In this document: positions 9,423-17,282 of the stretch, piece by piece | How the letters are laid out: each line of letters begins with the position of its first letter | How positions within the stretch are numbered: position 1 is the stretch's first letter | Assembly: GCF_014737315.1 (NCBI RefSeq) | Contig: NZ_JPUF01000014.1 | Location: 1 to 61,695, forward strand | DNA: 61,695 bases | Origin: Treponema zioleckii | Lineage (GTDB): Bacteria; Spirochaetota; Spirochaetia; Treponematales; Treponemataceae | Direction: 5' to 3' | Notes under the pieces: model-generated | Databases searched by the model: none | The model's input: the letters and a program-made list of their open reading frames with translations, nothing else | What the model was told of the DNA's origin: nothing | Program-made: the position numbers and the translations under genes

Positions 9423-9537
9423 GTTGGACAGATTCCGAATCTGTTGTTGAGCCTTTCGGCTATCGTCATGCTGAACTAGTTTCAGCATCTATGCTACAGG
9501 AATGGCGAAGAGATTCCGAATCAAGTTCGGAATGACA
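9423..9537. repeat. Dispersed hairpin repeat, variant A copy 2
   Basis: A 115-bp near-copy of 6566-6680 with the same two hairpins, including a perfect ATTCCGAA..TTCGGAAT stem. It lies downstream of the patatin gene. Confidence 0.75.
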
Positions 9538-9732
9538 GACTTTACAAGTTCGGAATGATTGAATTTGTAAAAACTTGAAATTTAACGATTTAAATTTAAC
9601 GATTCGCCCTCCATCTGATACATTATTAGTGAACAGAAAAATTATGATAAAAAACTCGAAGTTCGAACTTTTAATGTTGTACACGTAGCCGGAAGCCTTA
9701 CATCAATAAAAGAGAACAATCGGAGGTAAAAC

Positions 9733-10497
9733 ATGGCGAAAGAGCACACTGTAATAATCGACGACACGAACGACGGCGAATCAAAAGAACTTATCAAAAA
9801 AGTCATGGCGCGCTTTGACGCGGCGAATCAAAAAACGTTCAAAATAATAGAAGATTTTATTGCGGGCGGATATGAAGAAAATCTTGCCCGGCTTCTGGTT
9901 TATCTTCCAAAAGAGCGCAGAGATGCGGCACTTCAAAAATTGCCTGAAAACGTGCGTAAAAAAGTTTCTTCTATATTAAACACTTTTAGCGAAAAAAAGA
10001 ATTCTGACCCAGACATTATGAGCGCGGTGGGAACGCTCTTAAAGAACGCTGATTTTTACGGCGAAAAGGCGGCCCACGAAATTATTCAGAACGATGATTT
10101 TTATTTTCTTTCGGCGATTGACAGCGAGAACAAAAATCTTTTTGAGGCAAATCCGCTTCTTTCGATGAACGTTGAGTATTATCTTGTGAACATGAATGTT
10201 CTCGTTGACCTTGACGACAGAAGCATTCAAAAATGGCTCCGCGAAGTCGATTCTTATGATTTGGCAAAGGCTCTCAAAGGAACGGGCGAGGAAGTTCAGA
10301 ACAAAATCTTCCGCAACATGAGCCAGCGGGCGGCGACAATGCTCCGGGAAGACATGGAATTTATGGGGCCAGTCAGAAAAAGCGACGTGATTGAAGCGCA
10401 GAAAAAACTCATCGAGATTTTGAAAAGGCTGAATGAATCGGGCGAAATCGTGATTTTAAAAAGATTTGGCAGCTGCATTGGCGACGAGCTTATTTAA
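9733..10497 (+). CDS. FliG-like flagellar motor switch paralogue (short)
   Basis: A 254-residue protein. Its C-terminal half carries the classic FliG signature: LDDRSIQKWLREVDSYDLA, then ALKGTGEEVQNKIFRNMSQR, then EDMEFMGPVRKSDVIEAQK. FliG sits in the C-ring and transmits torque. Canonical FliG has about 340 residues, so most of the FliG N-terminal domain is missing or replaced here. Spirochaetes carry FliG paralogues, and this one probably plays an accessory role rather than being the main FliG. A strong CGGAGG ribosome-binding site precedes the ATG. No other flagellar gene is adjacent. Confidence 0.85.
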   Translation: MAKEHTVIIDDTNDGESKELIKKVMARFDAANQKTFKIIEDFIAGGYEENLARLLVYLPKERRDAALQKLPENVRKKVSSILNTFSEKKNSDPDIMSAVGTLLKNADFYGEKAAHEIIQNDDFYFLSAIDSENKNLFEANPLLSMNVEYYLVNMNVLVDLDDRSIQKWLREVDSYDLAKALKGTGEEVQNKIFRNMSQRAATMLREDMEFMGPVRKSDVIEAQKKLIEILKRLNESGEIVILKRFGSCIGDELI

Positions 10498-10529
10498 GTC
10501 AAATGTTGGGCTTTGGAGGATTTTATTTT

Positions 10530-10964
10530 ATGGAAAAGATTTATTTTTATAGAAAACTTGGCAGCGCTGATTTTATTCAGAGCGAAAACGAAAAGAAAAT
10601 AATCCCTGTGCGGTTCAAAAATCAATTCGTTCCAGACACAGTTGTTTTTGACTGGTCAAAAAATCTCTGGGAAAAAGCGGACTCAGTTCCAGATGAAACG
10701 GCAGAAATCCTTCCGGCGGAATTCGTAGAATTTCCTATTAAGCCTGCAAAGCCAAAGTTTACCGGCAACGGCGTTCTTTCTGGCGATGGCGGTATTGCAA
10801 TCGAAGACCTTTCTCCCTGCGAGATGGCTGATTATTGTGCATGGCAAAAAGCGAAAGCCATTATTTTTTTAACTCGCGGAATTTTAAGGACTCGAAGGAC
10901 TGTCAGAAAGATTATTTTGCGGGAGAACTTTGCGTTGATGAAGAAAATCTCACGCTCTCACTGA
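10530..10964 (+). pseudogene. PcfJ-like gene, N-terminal fragment before frameshift
   Basis: The frame opens at ATG 10530, placed 10 nt after a GGAGG site, and reads about 112 residues of plausible protein. It leaves the true frame in a run of seven T (10864-10870). Adding one T would make the reading continue as KAIIFFNSRNFKDSKDCQK into the long frame downstream. After the run this frame reads only basic nonsense to 10964. The piece is therefore the N-terminal part of the PcfJ-like gene. Confidence 0.7.
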
Positions 10965-12280
10965 CTTTCAAACGATTCGCACGAAAAGAACTTGAAGTAA
11001 GAGCTTCCTTGAGCAGGCAGATTGAATCCGCATTTTCTGTGTATTCCTCGCAGACTATTGAAACGCCTAGATTTTTAACTGAAACGATTTCTTTTGACAT
11101 GAAAAACGGCAAGATTTCCTTTTCTTTTGAGTCCGGCTGGGATTCTGAGAAAAAAGAAGATTCTGAACCGTGGCGCGTGAACAAAAACAGCAAGAAAGAA
11201 CTTTTGCCTTTTGAACGGCATGAAAAAATTCTGAACTTTCTCAAAAATCTGGAATTCTGTGTTTATCCAGAGAGCGTTCTTTGCCAGGCACACAAAAAAC
11301 TTTCGGTCCTTGTAAAAAAAATCACGGGGCTTTCAGAAAACCCGGCGGCAAGAAAATATTTGAACGAAGAGAATAATAAGACTCGTTACCTTTCTGAAAT
11401 GTATATGCTTACAATGCTTCCGTGCGAGCCGAATCTTTACGCAGTTCTTATGGATCAGGAACTGCATGAGTTGAACTTCTGCTTTACCTATGACCGCTCA
11501 GATACAAAAGTTCTGGAAAAATTTTTAAAAAAGGCTCACATTAAAGACCACCGTGTTTTGCGAAAAGTTTTTGCCGAGTATCCGATGGCTCTTCTCTTAT
11601 GTATGCGCCTTCATGATTCGGGCTTCCGCGACGTCAATCTGTACAACCGAGTGCTCGAAAGCGAAGAAAATCGGGTGAAAATCAAATATCTTGACCGACA
11701 AGCCCTTGTTTTCTTTTCAAAATACAGCATAAAAAAGCGTGACGAGATTGCGACGATGAACACGCTTCTCAGAGAAAGCGAAGGAGTGGACTATTTTATG
11801 AAGGACGATGCTCTCTGCATGTTCCGGAAGTATTTTCGTTATGTGCCGGAAGAATTGCGGAAGGATATTCTGGAAGACGGATTTACCCGCTTTAACCATG
11901 ACGCCCTTTCAAAAATCTCTTACAGCGCGGAGAATCGAAAGATTACCTTTAAATACACAGGCGAGCAGAAAAATCTTGAGGACGACATTGACGGCTATTC
12001 CTTTAGGCTCCCGAAAACGAACGTGCAGATGAGCGAAATCGGAACGGCACTTCATAACTGCGTGGCAAGCTATGCCGAAAGCGTTCGGCAAAAAGAATGC
12101 ACAATTGTTTACGCCACAAAAGACGGGGACTATAAAATATGCATCGAAGTGAACGAAAACAAAATCTTGCAGGAACGAATTGACCGAAACGCCGAGCCTA
12201 CCGCCGAAGAAAAATCCGTCCTAAAAAAATGGCACGAGCGGCACGGACTTAATTTTTCTTATAACGAGAGTATGTTATAG
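10835..12280 (+). CDS. PcfJ-like protein (main part, downstream of frameshift)
   Basis: A long frame of about 480 residues whose C-terminus carries the PcfJ-family signature: the segment LPKTNVQMSEIGTALHNCV, then SYAESV, then an IYATKDGDYKICIEV-like strand pair, ending in a KWHERHGL helix. PcfJ proteins were named from conjugative plasmids and are common in gut bacteria; their biochemical role is unknown. The first about 10 residues of this frame are an artefact of the upstream T7 frameshift. The gene lies 29 nt downstream of the fliG paralogue. If the frameshift is real, this part is probably translated poorly or not at all, unless by slippage. Confidence 0.75.
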   Translation: MCMAKSESHYFFNSRNFKDSKDCQKDYFAGELCVDEENLTLSLTFKRFARKELEVRASLSRQIESAFSVYSSQTIETPRFLTETISFDMKNGKISFSFESGWDSEKKEDSEPWRVNKNSKKELLPFERHEKILNFLKNLEFCVYPESVLCQAHKKLSVLVKKITGLSENPAARKYLNEENNKTRYLSEMYMLTMLPCEPNLYAVLMDQELHELNFCFTYDRSDTKVLEKFLKKAHIKDHRVLRKVFAEYPMALLLCMRLHDSGFRDVNLYNRVLESEENRVKIKYLDRQALVFFSKYSIKKRDEIATMNTLLRESEGVDYFMKDDALCMFRKYFRYVPEELRKDILEDGFTRFNHDALSKISYSAENRKITFKYTGEQKNLEDDIDGYSFRLPKTNVQMSEIGTALHNCVASYAESVRQKECTIVYATKDGDYKICIEVNENKILQERIDRNAEPTAEEKSVLKKWHERHGLNFSYNESML

Positions 12281-12296
12281 ATGTAGAATGTGAAAA

Positions 12297-12404
12297 ATGA
12301 GCGATAAAAACGAAGTCCTTTCAAAAGATGAAATCGATGAAATCGCTGAAAAAATATCACGGGCAGTGTTCGTGCAAACGCTGATTTTGACTGTGGAGAA
12401 ATGA
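12297..12404 (+). CDS. Small hypothetical protein (35 aa)
   Basis: A 35-residue frame beginning MSDKNEVLSKDEIDEIAEK between the PcfJ-like gene and the ADP-ribosylglycohydrolase gene. The N-terminal half looks like a charged helix; the last third turns hydrophobic. There is no recognisable domain. It may be a real small gene or the surviving start of a longer one cut by the rearrangement that placed the next gene here. Confidence 0.35.
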   Translation: MSDKNEVLSKDEIDEIAEKISRAVFVQTLILTVEK

Positions 12405-12420
12405 GAAAGGAAAAGTAAAA

Positions 12421-13431
12421 GTGAACGAAGAAAATGCAGTAAAAAAGATTATCTACGGAGTAGCTATTGGAGATGCGGCCGGATGTCCTGTGCAATTTTT
12501 AAAACGCGAGGACGTAAAAAAGCTGAATCTCACCGATATGGTGGGCCACGGTACATACAGCAAACCGGCTGGCACGTGGACTGACGACACAAGCATGACG
12601 CTTGCACTTGCGGACAGCCTTGCAGATACAATGGCTCTCGGAAAAGATGTTGACTATACGGACATTATGAAACGCTTTGAGTCCTGGCTTTTTGACAACA
12701 AATATACGACGGAGAAAAGAGCCTTTGACATGGGGCAAGCCTGCTCTGTGGCCATCTTCAACTTTAGAAAAGGAATTCCTGCCATTGAATGCGGCGGAAA
12801 AAGAATAGACCAAAACGGAAACGGCTCACTCATGCGGATTAGTCCGATAGTATTTTATCTTCAAAAAAAGTTCGGGCTGAATCTGCTTGAAAATGAAGAA
12901 AGCGTGAATGCGGCGTTTGAAGTAATTCAAAATGTTTCAAGCCTTACCCATGCGCATCCTGTTGCGAAACTTGGCTGCTGCATCTACTGTACCTTTCTTC
13001 TTGAATTGCTAAATGGAAGACAAAAATCTGATTTACGGGAATTAGCCTCAAAAACAATCAGAAAATACATTTTACGCAACAAAGAATTTACGGATGCCGC
13101 AACATATTGGGAACGACTTTTTGCTCCTGATTTTCTTGAGTCCAAAGAAGATGTTATAAAATCTTCTGGCTATGTTGTGGACACTCTTGAAGCCGCAATC
13201 TGGTGTTTTTTTTATACGGAGAATTATCGCGACTGCATAATAAAGGGAGTGAATCTTGGAGATGATGCTGATACTGTTTGCGCTGTATCTGGAGGGCTTG
13301 CAGGTCTTTATTACGGAGACTTCCCGGAAGATTGGATTGAAAAACTTCGCGGAAAAGAAATGCTTGACCGGATTGCAGAAAAACTTGAGGCGGCTTTGGT
13401 TTATGAAAATCCTCTCTTGCGTCAGGATTAA
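12421..13431 (+). CDS. ADP-ribosylglycohydrolase family protein
   Basis: A 336-residue DraG/ARH-family hydrolase that removes ADP-ribose from proteins, nucleic acids or small molecules. The metal-binding and catalytic landmarks are present: GDAAGCPVQF at residues 17-26, TWTDDTSMTLAL at 52-63, and NLGDDADTVCAVSGGLAG at about 277-294. The start is GTG 12421 with GGAAAAG upstream. The gene is flanked by the PcfJ-like gene and a second copy of its 3' end, so it appears to have been inserted or left behind by recombination. In defence-rich regions such enzymes can counter ADP-ribosylating toxins, but no such toxin is next to it. Confidence 0.9.
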   Translation: MNEENAVKKIIYGVAIGDAAGCPVQFLKREDVKKLNLTDMVGHGTYSKPAGTWTDDTSMTLALADSLADTMALGKDVDYTDIMKRFESWLFDNKYTTEKRAFDMGQACSVAIFNFRKGIPAIECGGKRIDQNGNGSLMRISPIVFYLQKKFGLNLLENEESVNAAFEVIQNVSSLTHAHPVAKLGCCIYCTFLLELLNGRQKSDLRELASKTIRKYILRNKEFTDAATYWERLFAPDFLESKEDVIKSSGYVVDTLEAAIWCFFYTENYRDCIIKGVNLGDDADTVCAVSGGLAGLYYGDFPEDWIEKLRGKEMLDRIAEKLEAALVYENPLLRQD

Positions 13432-13432
13432 A

Positions 13433-13488
13433 CGCTGAACCTACCGCCGAAGAAAAATCTGTCCTAAAAAAAAAGCAGAGCGGCACGG
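13433..13488 (+). pseudogene. Remnant of a duplicated PcfJ-like gene 3' end
   Basis: About 55 bp closely match the 3' end of the PcfJ-like gene at about 12189-12247 (coding AEPTAEEKSVLKK in both), then become disrupted. It lies immediately after the ADP-ribosylglycohydrolase stop codon, with no start codon or ribosome-binding site. Confidence 0.7.
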
Positions 13489-13541
13489 ACTTTTGGCATT
13501 TCCGCGCTAGGTGCGCTCCATTCCTAGGCTTGCGCTACGGA

Positions 13542-13575
13542 AAGGCGGCAAGCCCCATACAGGAACTTCCGCCTT
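13542..13575. terminator. Hairpin AAGGCGG..CCGCCTT, possible terminator
   Basis: Seven-bp perfect arms (13542-13548 and 13569-13575) are separated by 20 nt, between the ADP-ribosylglycohydrolase gene and the convergent HU-like gene. The same arms recur at 15753-15776. It could terminate either gene or belong to a small repeat family. Confidence 0.4.
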
Positions 13576-13599
13576 ACTGGGCAACGAAGATTTTTTCTT

Positions 13600-14364
13600 C
13601 TAAGCCGCTACCGTAACAGTTTTACTTACAGCACTTGCAAGGGCCTTCAACTCCTTGTCGCCGGAGCAGTAACGGGTGCGGATTACGATTTTGTAATTCG
13701 CTTCCGAAAGACTGTCGGGAACGTAGAACTCAAGTGTCTTGGGCTTGTTGGAACTTACCGTTTCCTTACCCACTTGCACCCAGGTTGTTTCGTCTTTATT
13801 GACATTGCCTTCCGAGTCAAGCGGCGCGAACCAAATTCCTGCGTCATCGCCTAAAAGCTTGAGCTTTGTGCCGGTGATTTTGACTCCCTTACCTTTAAGA
13901 AGATTGCGCTCTTCGTTCTGGTTGAAGGTGTTGATGATTCTGTCGATTACAGGGCTTGAATCCGCGATGATGACCTTATCGACTTTGAGGCTGTCCACGG
14001 CTTCCTGGGCACGGCTGCTGGGTGTAAAGTTCAGCTTGAATCCCGGAATGCTTGATTCCCCCGGATTTTCTCCGCTTACACTTCCTGCGACGCTTATGTA
14101 CAAGGTGCCAAGCCCAAGAACGTCCACCGCCTTTGCATTCTGGCAGGCAGAAAGCATTTCGTCCCCCAAAAGATTTGCCACGTGCTGAATCATGTAGGGA
14201 CTTACGCCCTCGTTCTTTTTTGAAATCGATGCGATTAGGTTTTCAAGAGTCACTGTGTTTCTTGTTACACGTCCAATGAACGAATTCTCTTCTGCCGAGA
14301 ACTGATTTTTACGCAGAGTCACGCTTAAGATGCTGTCTGCATTTTTAAAAGTTGTAGTAGCCAT
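13600..14364 (-). CDS. HU-like DNA-binding protein with DUF4469 domain
   Basis: A 254-residue protein. The N-terminal about 120 residues have the fold pattern of divergent HU-type DNA-binding proteins: RVTRNTVTLENLIASISKK, then HVANLLGDEMLSACQNAKAVDVLGLGTLYI. The C-terminal about 100 residues resemble the Ig-like DUF4469 domain (ITGTKLKLLGDDAGIWF, then YKIVIRTRYCSG). These proteins are widespread in Bacteroidetes and spirochaetes; they are thought to bind DNA, but their role is unknown. The gene is transcribed alone, on the opposite strand to the preceding genes, with a structured leader containing a GGTGGTT..AACCACC hairpin (14385-14409). Confidence 0.8.
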   Translation of the reverse strand: MATTTFKNADSILSVTLRKNQFSAEENSFIGRVTRNTVTLENLIASISKKNEGVSPYMIQHVANLLGDEMLSACQNAKAVDVLGLGTLYISVAGSVSGENPGESSIPGFKLNFTPSSRAQEAVDSLKVDKVIIADSSPVIDRIINTFNQNEERNLLKGKGVKITGTKLKLLGDDAGIWFAPLDSEGNVNKDETTWVQVGKETVSSNKPKTLEFYVPDSLSEANYKIVIRTRYCSGDKELKALASAVSKTVTVAA

Positions 14365-14530
14365 AATTGTCTATGCTCCTGTAAATGGTGGTTTTGACAT
14401 GCTCAACCACCGGATTTAATGTTGTTTTGTCAAAGCCGCACCAACGGGACGGCGGGAGACCAAAAACTTTGAGTGCAGAGCGTTCTGATTTTCTTCGCAC
14501 TGCATCAAGAAAAAAAGTCTTTGACGGGAA

Positions 14531-14588
14531 GCATAGATTTATAGTAGAATAGTACAATCGATTTTGGATTCTGCTATAGAATCTATGC
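14531..14588. repeat. Near-perfect inverted repeat upstream of the HU-like gene
   Basis: The left arm GCATAGATTTATAGTAGAAT (14531-14550) matches the reverse complement of 14568-14588 except for one indel and one mismatch, with a 17-nt loop. It lies in the 280-nt gap between the HU-like gene and the ImmA-like gene, so it could be an operator, a transcribed hairpin or a terminator for the upstream minus-strand operon. Confidence 0.55.
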
Positions 14589-14644
14589 AAAGCTTCTGTT
14601 TAACGCCAATTAAACGGGAGCTTATTTTTTTGCCTGCAGGCCAT

Positions 14645-15304
14645 CTAACCAATCCTCCTTTGTAATTCAGTCTGTTTGTTTTGAGCCATGATTTTTGGAA
14701 CGATATTCTTCATAAAATTCTCCGCAAGAACTTTATGATTCTGACAATAAAAGAGCGCAAGAGAAATCTGGTCTTTGCCCATACATGAGCCGAAGTCAAA
14801 ATCTCCTGCGCTTTGCGCTTTCAGAAGCTCCTCTTCGCTGAACACAAGCAGAGATGTAAGCAAATCCGCAATGTTTTCGTGAATGTTCATAAAAACAGCT
14901 TTTGAAACAGTATCAAGCCGTTCAAATTCCTGAAGGCCAAGGTTCAGCTTAAAATAGTTTATCAGACCCCAGTGTGAAATTTCGTGTGCAATGGAGTAGA
15001 GCGCGTTTCGGTCTCCGCTGCGGGCTCTTTCGTAGACGGATTCCTTGATGCAAATTTCATGCAAGTTTGCGCGATGTTTGTAATATGCCTGCACGCTCTC
15101 CTTGCAGTCCCAGTCAGCATCGGCAATAACATTGAACTCAAAGTTTGTGTCGGCCTGGCATAGCGTATTTTCCGCAATGCTTAACGCCGGAAAGTTTTGC
15201 GTGGAGCTGAGCCCGAAAAACTTTTTGAACTCAACTGCCATCTGTTTAAAATCCACAATCATCATCAGGATGACCGTTCCAACCACTGAAATCTGATCCG
15301 ACAT
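14645..15304 (-). CDS. ImmA/IrrE-like zinc metallopeptidase
   Basis: A 219-residue protein with a zincin motif HEISH (about residues 106-110) followed by a downstream Glu-rich helix (NIHENIADLL), the pattern of ImmA/IrrE-type peptidases. In known systems such a peptidase cleaves its partner XRE repressor after a signal, derepressing phage, ICE or stress genes. The gene starts 14 nt after the XRE gene stop, with a strong AGGAGG site, so the two form an operon. An N-terminal hydrophobic stretch (VVGTVILMMIVDF) is unusual for the family. Confidence 0.75.
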   Translation of the reverse strand: MSDQISVVGTVILMMIVDFKQMAVEFKKFFGLSSTQNFPALSIAENTLCQADTNFEFNVIADADWDCKESVQAYYKHRANLHEICIKESVYERARSGDRNALYSIAHEISHWGLINYFKLNLGLQEFERLDTVSKAVFMNIHENIADLLTSLLVFSEEELLKAQSAGDFDFGSCMGKDQISLALFYCQNHKVLAENFMKNIVPKIMAQNKQTELQRRIG

Positions 15305-15318
15305 TTAGTAACCTCCTT

Positions 15319-15705
15319 TTACATAGGCCCAGCTTCCGATTTGATTCTTTGCAGACAATCCTTTATTTCTGCAAGCTGCTTTCTGTTCATCTGCGACAGG
15401 TCATGCGCAAACATAACAGCAGTGTCCACATATTCAGGGAAAAGTTCCTCCTGAATACCCGAAAGGCCGATTTCGACCTTTTTCCTTGATTCCGCGACAA
15501 GCCGCGCAAACTCAAGCTTTTGTTCCTCCGAAAGGCTGTATGCCTTATAGAGGTTCTCCTTCATATCTTCCGGCGCAGTCCTCTTGTTGTTTTCTATTGC
15601 CGAAAGATAAGCGGCAGAAAGATTGATTTTTTCCGCCATATCGCCCAAGCTCTCGTCGCTGTCAATGCGAATCTTCCTAAGAAACTTTGCGATTTCTGTA
15701 GCCAT
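15319..15705 (-). CDS. XRE-family helix-turn-helix regulator
   Basis: A 128-residue protein with an N-terminal XRE HTH domain (residues 4-60). The recognition region SLGDMAEKINLSAAYLSAI and the following ENNKRTAP are typical. The C-terminal half is helical and lacks a recognisable enzymatic domain. It is the first gene of a two-gene operon with the ImmA-like peptidase, a pairing typical of peptidase-controlled repressors. The palindromes upstream (15841-15944) are candidate operators, placed to control both this operon and the divergent defence island. Confidence 0.85.
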   Translation of the reverse strand: MATEIAKFLRKIRIDSDESLGDMAEKINLSAAYLSAIENNKRTAPEDMKENLYKAYSLSEEQKLEFARLVAESRKKVEIGLSGIQEELFPEYVDTAVMFAHDLSQMNRKQLAEIKDCLQRIKSEAGPM

Positions 15706-15752
15706 AAATACCTACCCGTTTTTACGGACTTCACCGTAGGATTTTTGTTAGC

Positions 15753-15776
15753 AAGGCGGTTTGCTACTTCCGCCTT
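15753..15776 (-). promoter_or_regulatory. Leader hairpin of the XRE-ImmA operon
   Basis: The arms AAGGCGG (15753-15759) and CCGCCTT (15770-15776) form a hairpin in the transcribed leader between promoter and start codon. A second nested hairpin (CCTAC..GTAGG, 15711-15740) follows. The arms are identical to those at 13542-13575. It may be an attenuator or an inserted repeat. Confidence 0.4.
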
Positions 15777-15795
15777 ATTTTTCTTTCTTGTTCAT

Positions 15796-15824
15796 AATAT
15801 ATTACAGATATTTTATAGAGTCAA
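15796..15824 (-). promoter_or_regulatory. Promoter of the XRE-ImmA operon
   Basis: On the minus strand, TTGACT (15824-15819) and TATATT (15801-15796) are separated by 17 nt. The perfect 21-bp palindrome 15841-15861 lies directly upstream of the -35 box, a good operator position. Confidence 0.6.
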
Positions 15825-15840
15825 TACTAAAAATATAAAA

Positions 15841-15944
15841 ATATTTACAAATTGTAAATATAAACAAATCCATTGTGTATGGATAAGGCTTTCCACACAC
15901 TGTGGAAAGGCGAGAAAAGAGGCTGTGGAATGAGCTATCCACAG
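15841..15944. promoter_or_regulatory. Cluster of three dyad elements in the divergent control region
   Basis: Three inverted repeats follow each other. The first is ATATTTACAA-A-TTGTAAATAT (15841-15861, perfect 10-bp arms). The second is CTTTCCACA-CAC-TGTGGAAAG (15889-15909, perfect 9-bp arms). The third is CTGTGGA-N8-TCCACAG (15923-15944, perfect 7-bp arms). The four TCCACA/TGTGGA cores also resemble DnaA boxes (best CTATCCACA, one mismatch to TTATCCACA). An extended -10 TGGTATGAT (15958-15966) for the rightward gene follows. Confidence 0.55.
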
Positions 15945-15985
15945 GAAATGGAATGTATGGTATGATGGAAATAGGGAATTAAAAG

Positions 15986-17077
15986 ATGGAAATTACAACA
16001 CCAGAATTCATTGATAATGTACACAAAACTCTAAGTCAAAGTTTAAAAGAAGAAATAAAACCTGGTAGTAAAATATCTATTGCAGCTGCATGTTTTTCGA
16101 TTTACGCGTATCAGGAATTGAAAAATGAATTGAAGAATATTGATGAACTCCGTTTTATTTTTACTTCTCCAACATTTGTGACTGAAAAGACCAAAAAAGA
16201 AAAGCGGGAGTTTTATATTCCACGATTAAATCGTGAGCGCAGTCTTTACGGAACAGAATTTGAAGTAAAGCTTCGCAATGAACTTAATCAGAAGGCTATT
16301 GCAAAAGAATGTGCAGAATGGATTAAAAAGAAAGCGGTTTTCAAATCAAACTCTACTCAACAGAATATGCCAAGTTTTATGAACGTAGATGAAACTGCAT
16401 ACAATCCTGTAAGAGAATTTACTGCTGTTGAACTTGGTGTTGAAAAAGGAAATAATGCAGCCTTTGCAATTACAAAAATGCAATCACCTATGAGTGTTGG
16501 TTTCTTGCAGATGTTTGAACAGTTCTGGCAGAATAAAGATATTATGCAAGACGTTACCGAACAGGTAATTGAAAACATTAGTTCTGCATATAATGAGAAT
16601 TCACCAGAGTTTATTTATTTTGTTACACTTTATAATATTTTCAAAGAGTTTTTGGATGATATTAGTGAAGACGTTCTGCCAAAAGAAGCTACAGGATTTA
16701 AGCAGAGCGCAATCTGGAATAAACTTTATAACTTCCAGCAGGATGCTTGTCTTGCAATCATAAATAAACTTGAAAAATATAACGGATGTATTCTTGCAGA
16801 TAGCGTCGGTCTTGGTAAAACATTTACTGCATTGGCTGTAATAAAGTATTACGAAACACGTAATAAAAATGTTCTTGTTTTGAGTCCGAAAAAGCTTTCA
16901 GATAACTGGAATACATACCGTGATAATTATTCTAATAATCCACTTATAGAGGATCGACTCAATTATAAAGTTCTTTATCATACTGATATTGGCCGTAGCA
17001 AAGGTTTTTCAAATGGAACTGATTTAGGACGATTACGCTGGGATACTTATGATTTAATTGTATACGAGCGAAGTTAG
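15986..17077 (+). pseudogene. Truncated PLD-domain SNF2-type helicase (N-terminal part)
   Basis: 363 residues remain of what is normally a protein of about 1000 residues. The N-terminus (about 1-140) resembles the PLD-like domain that precedes some SNF2/HepA helicases. Then come the start of the helicase core and an intact Walker A, ADSVGLGKTFTALA (about residues 271-284). The frame ends right where the DEAH box should be: the expected LIVIDESHN reads LIVYERS and stops. Motifs II-VI are gone, so the product cannot be an active helicase. The join with the following sequence at about 17068 looks like a deletion junction. Confidence 0.8.
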
Positions 17078-17100
17078 CAAACATTAGTTCTGTTGAAAAG

Positions 17101-17271
17101 ATGCTTTCTTCACTAGAAACAGCTGAAAAAGATTCAATCATTTCAGAACTTAATTGTTTACTTGATAATGCTGTCGAAAAATCAGACGATACGTGGGATG
17201 AAATTAATGATGATTCTATATTTTTCGATATTAAGAATAAAATTCTTTCATTAACAATTAATGTTTTATAA
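17101..17271 (+). CDS. Short fragment or small hypothetical protein (56 aa)
   Basis: The frame is open upstream of the ATG at 17101 (reading KLANISSVEK) and continues to a stop at 17269-17271. The product is acidic and helical. It directly follows the truncated helicase and precedes the DUF2971 gene by 11 nt. It is most likely the C-terminal remnant of a gene whose front half was lost in the deletion at about 17070. I recognise no family. Confidence 0.35.
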   Translation: MLSSLETAEKDSIISELNCLLDNAVEKSDDTWDEINDDSIFFDIKNKILSLTINVL

Positions 17272-17282
17272 GGAAATTAATT

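Noticed and set aside
15889-15944. Chromosomal oriC
   Set aside because: Only one near-match to a DnaA box and no dnaA/dnaN nearby; the dyads are better explained as operators.
17066-17084. Resemblance of TATACGAGCGAAGTTA to a loxP arm
   Set aside because: A three-base insertion interrupts the match, and there is no second arm or recombinase. Chance similarity.
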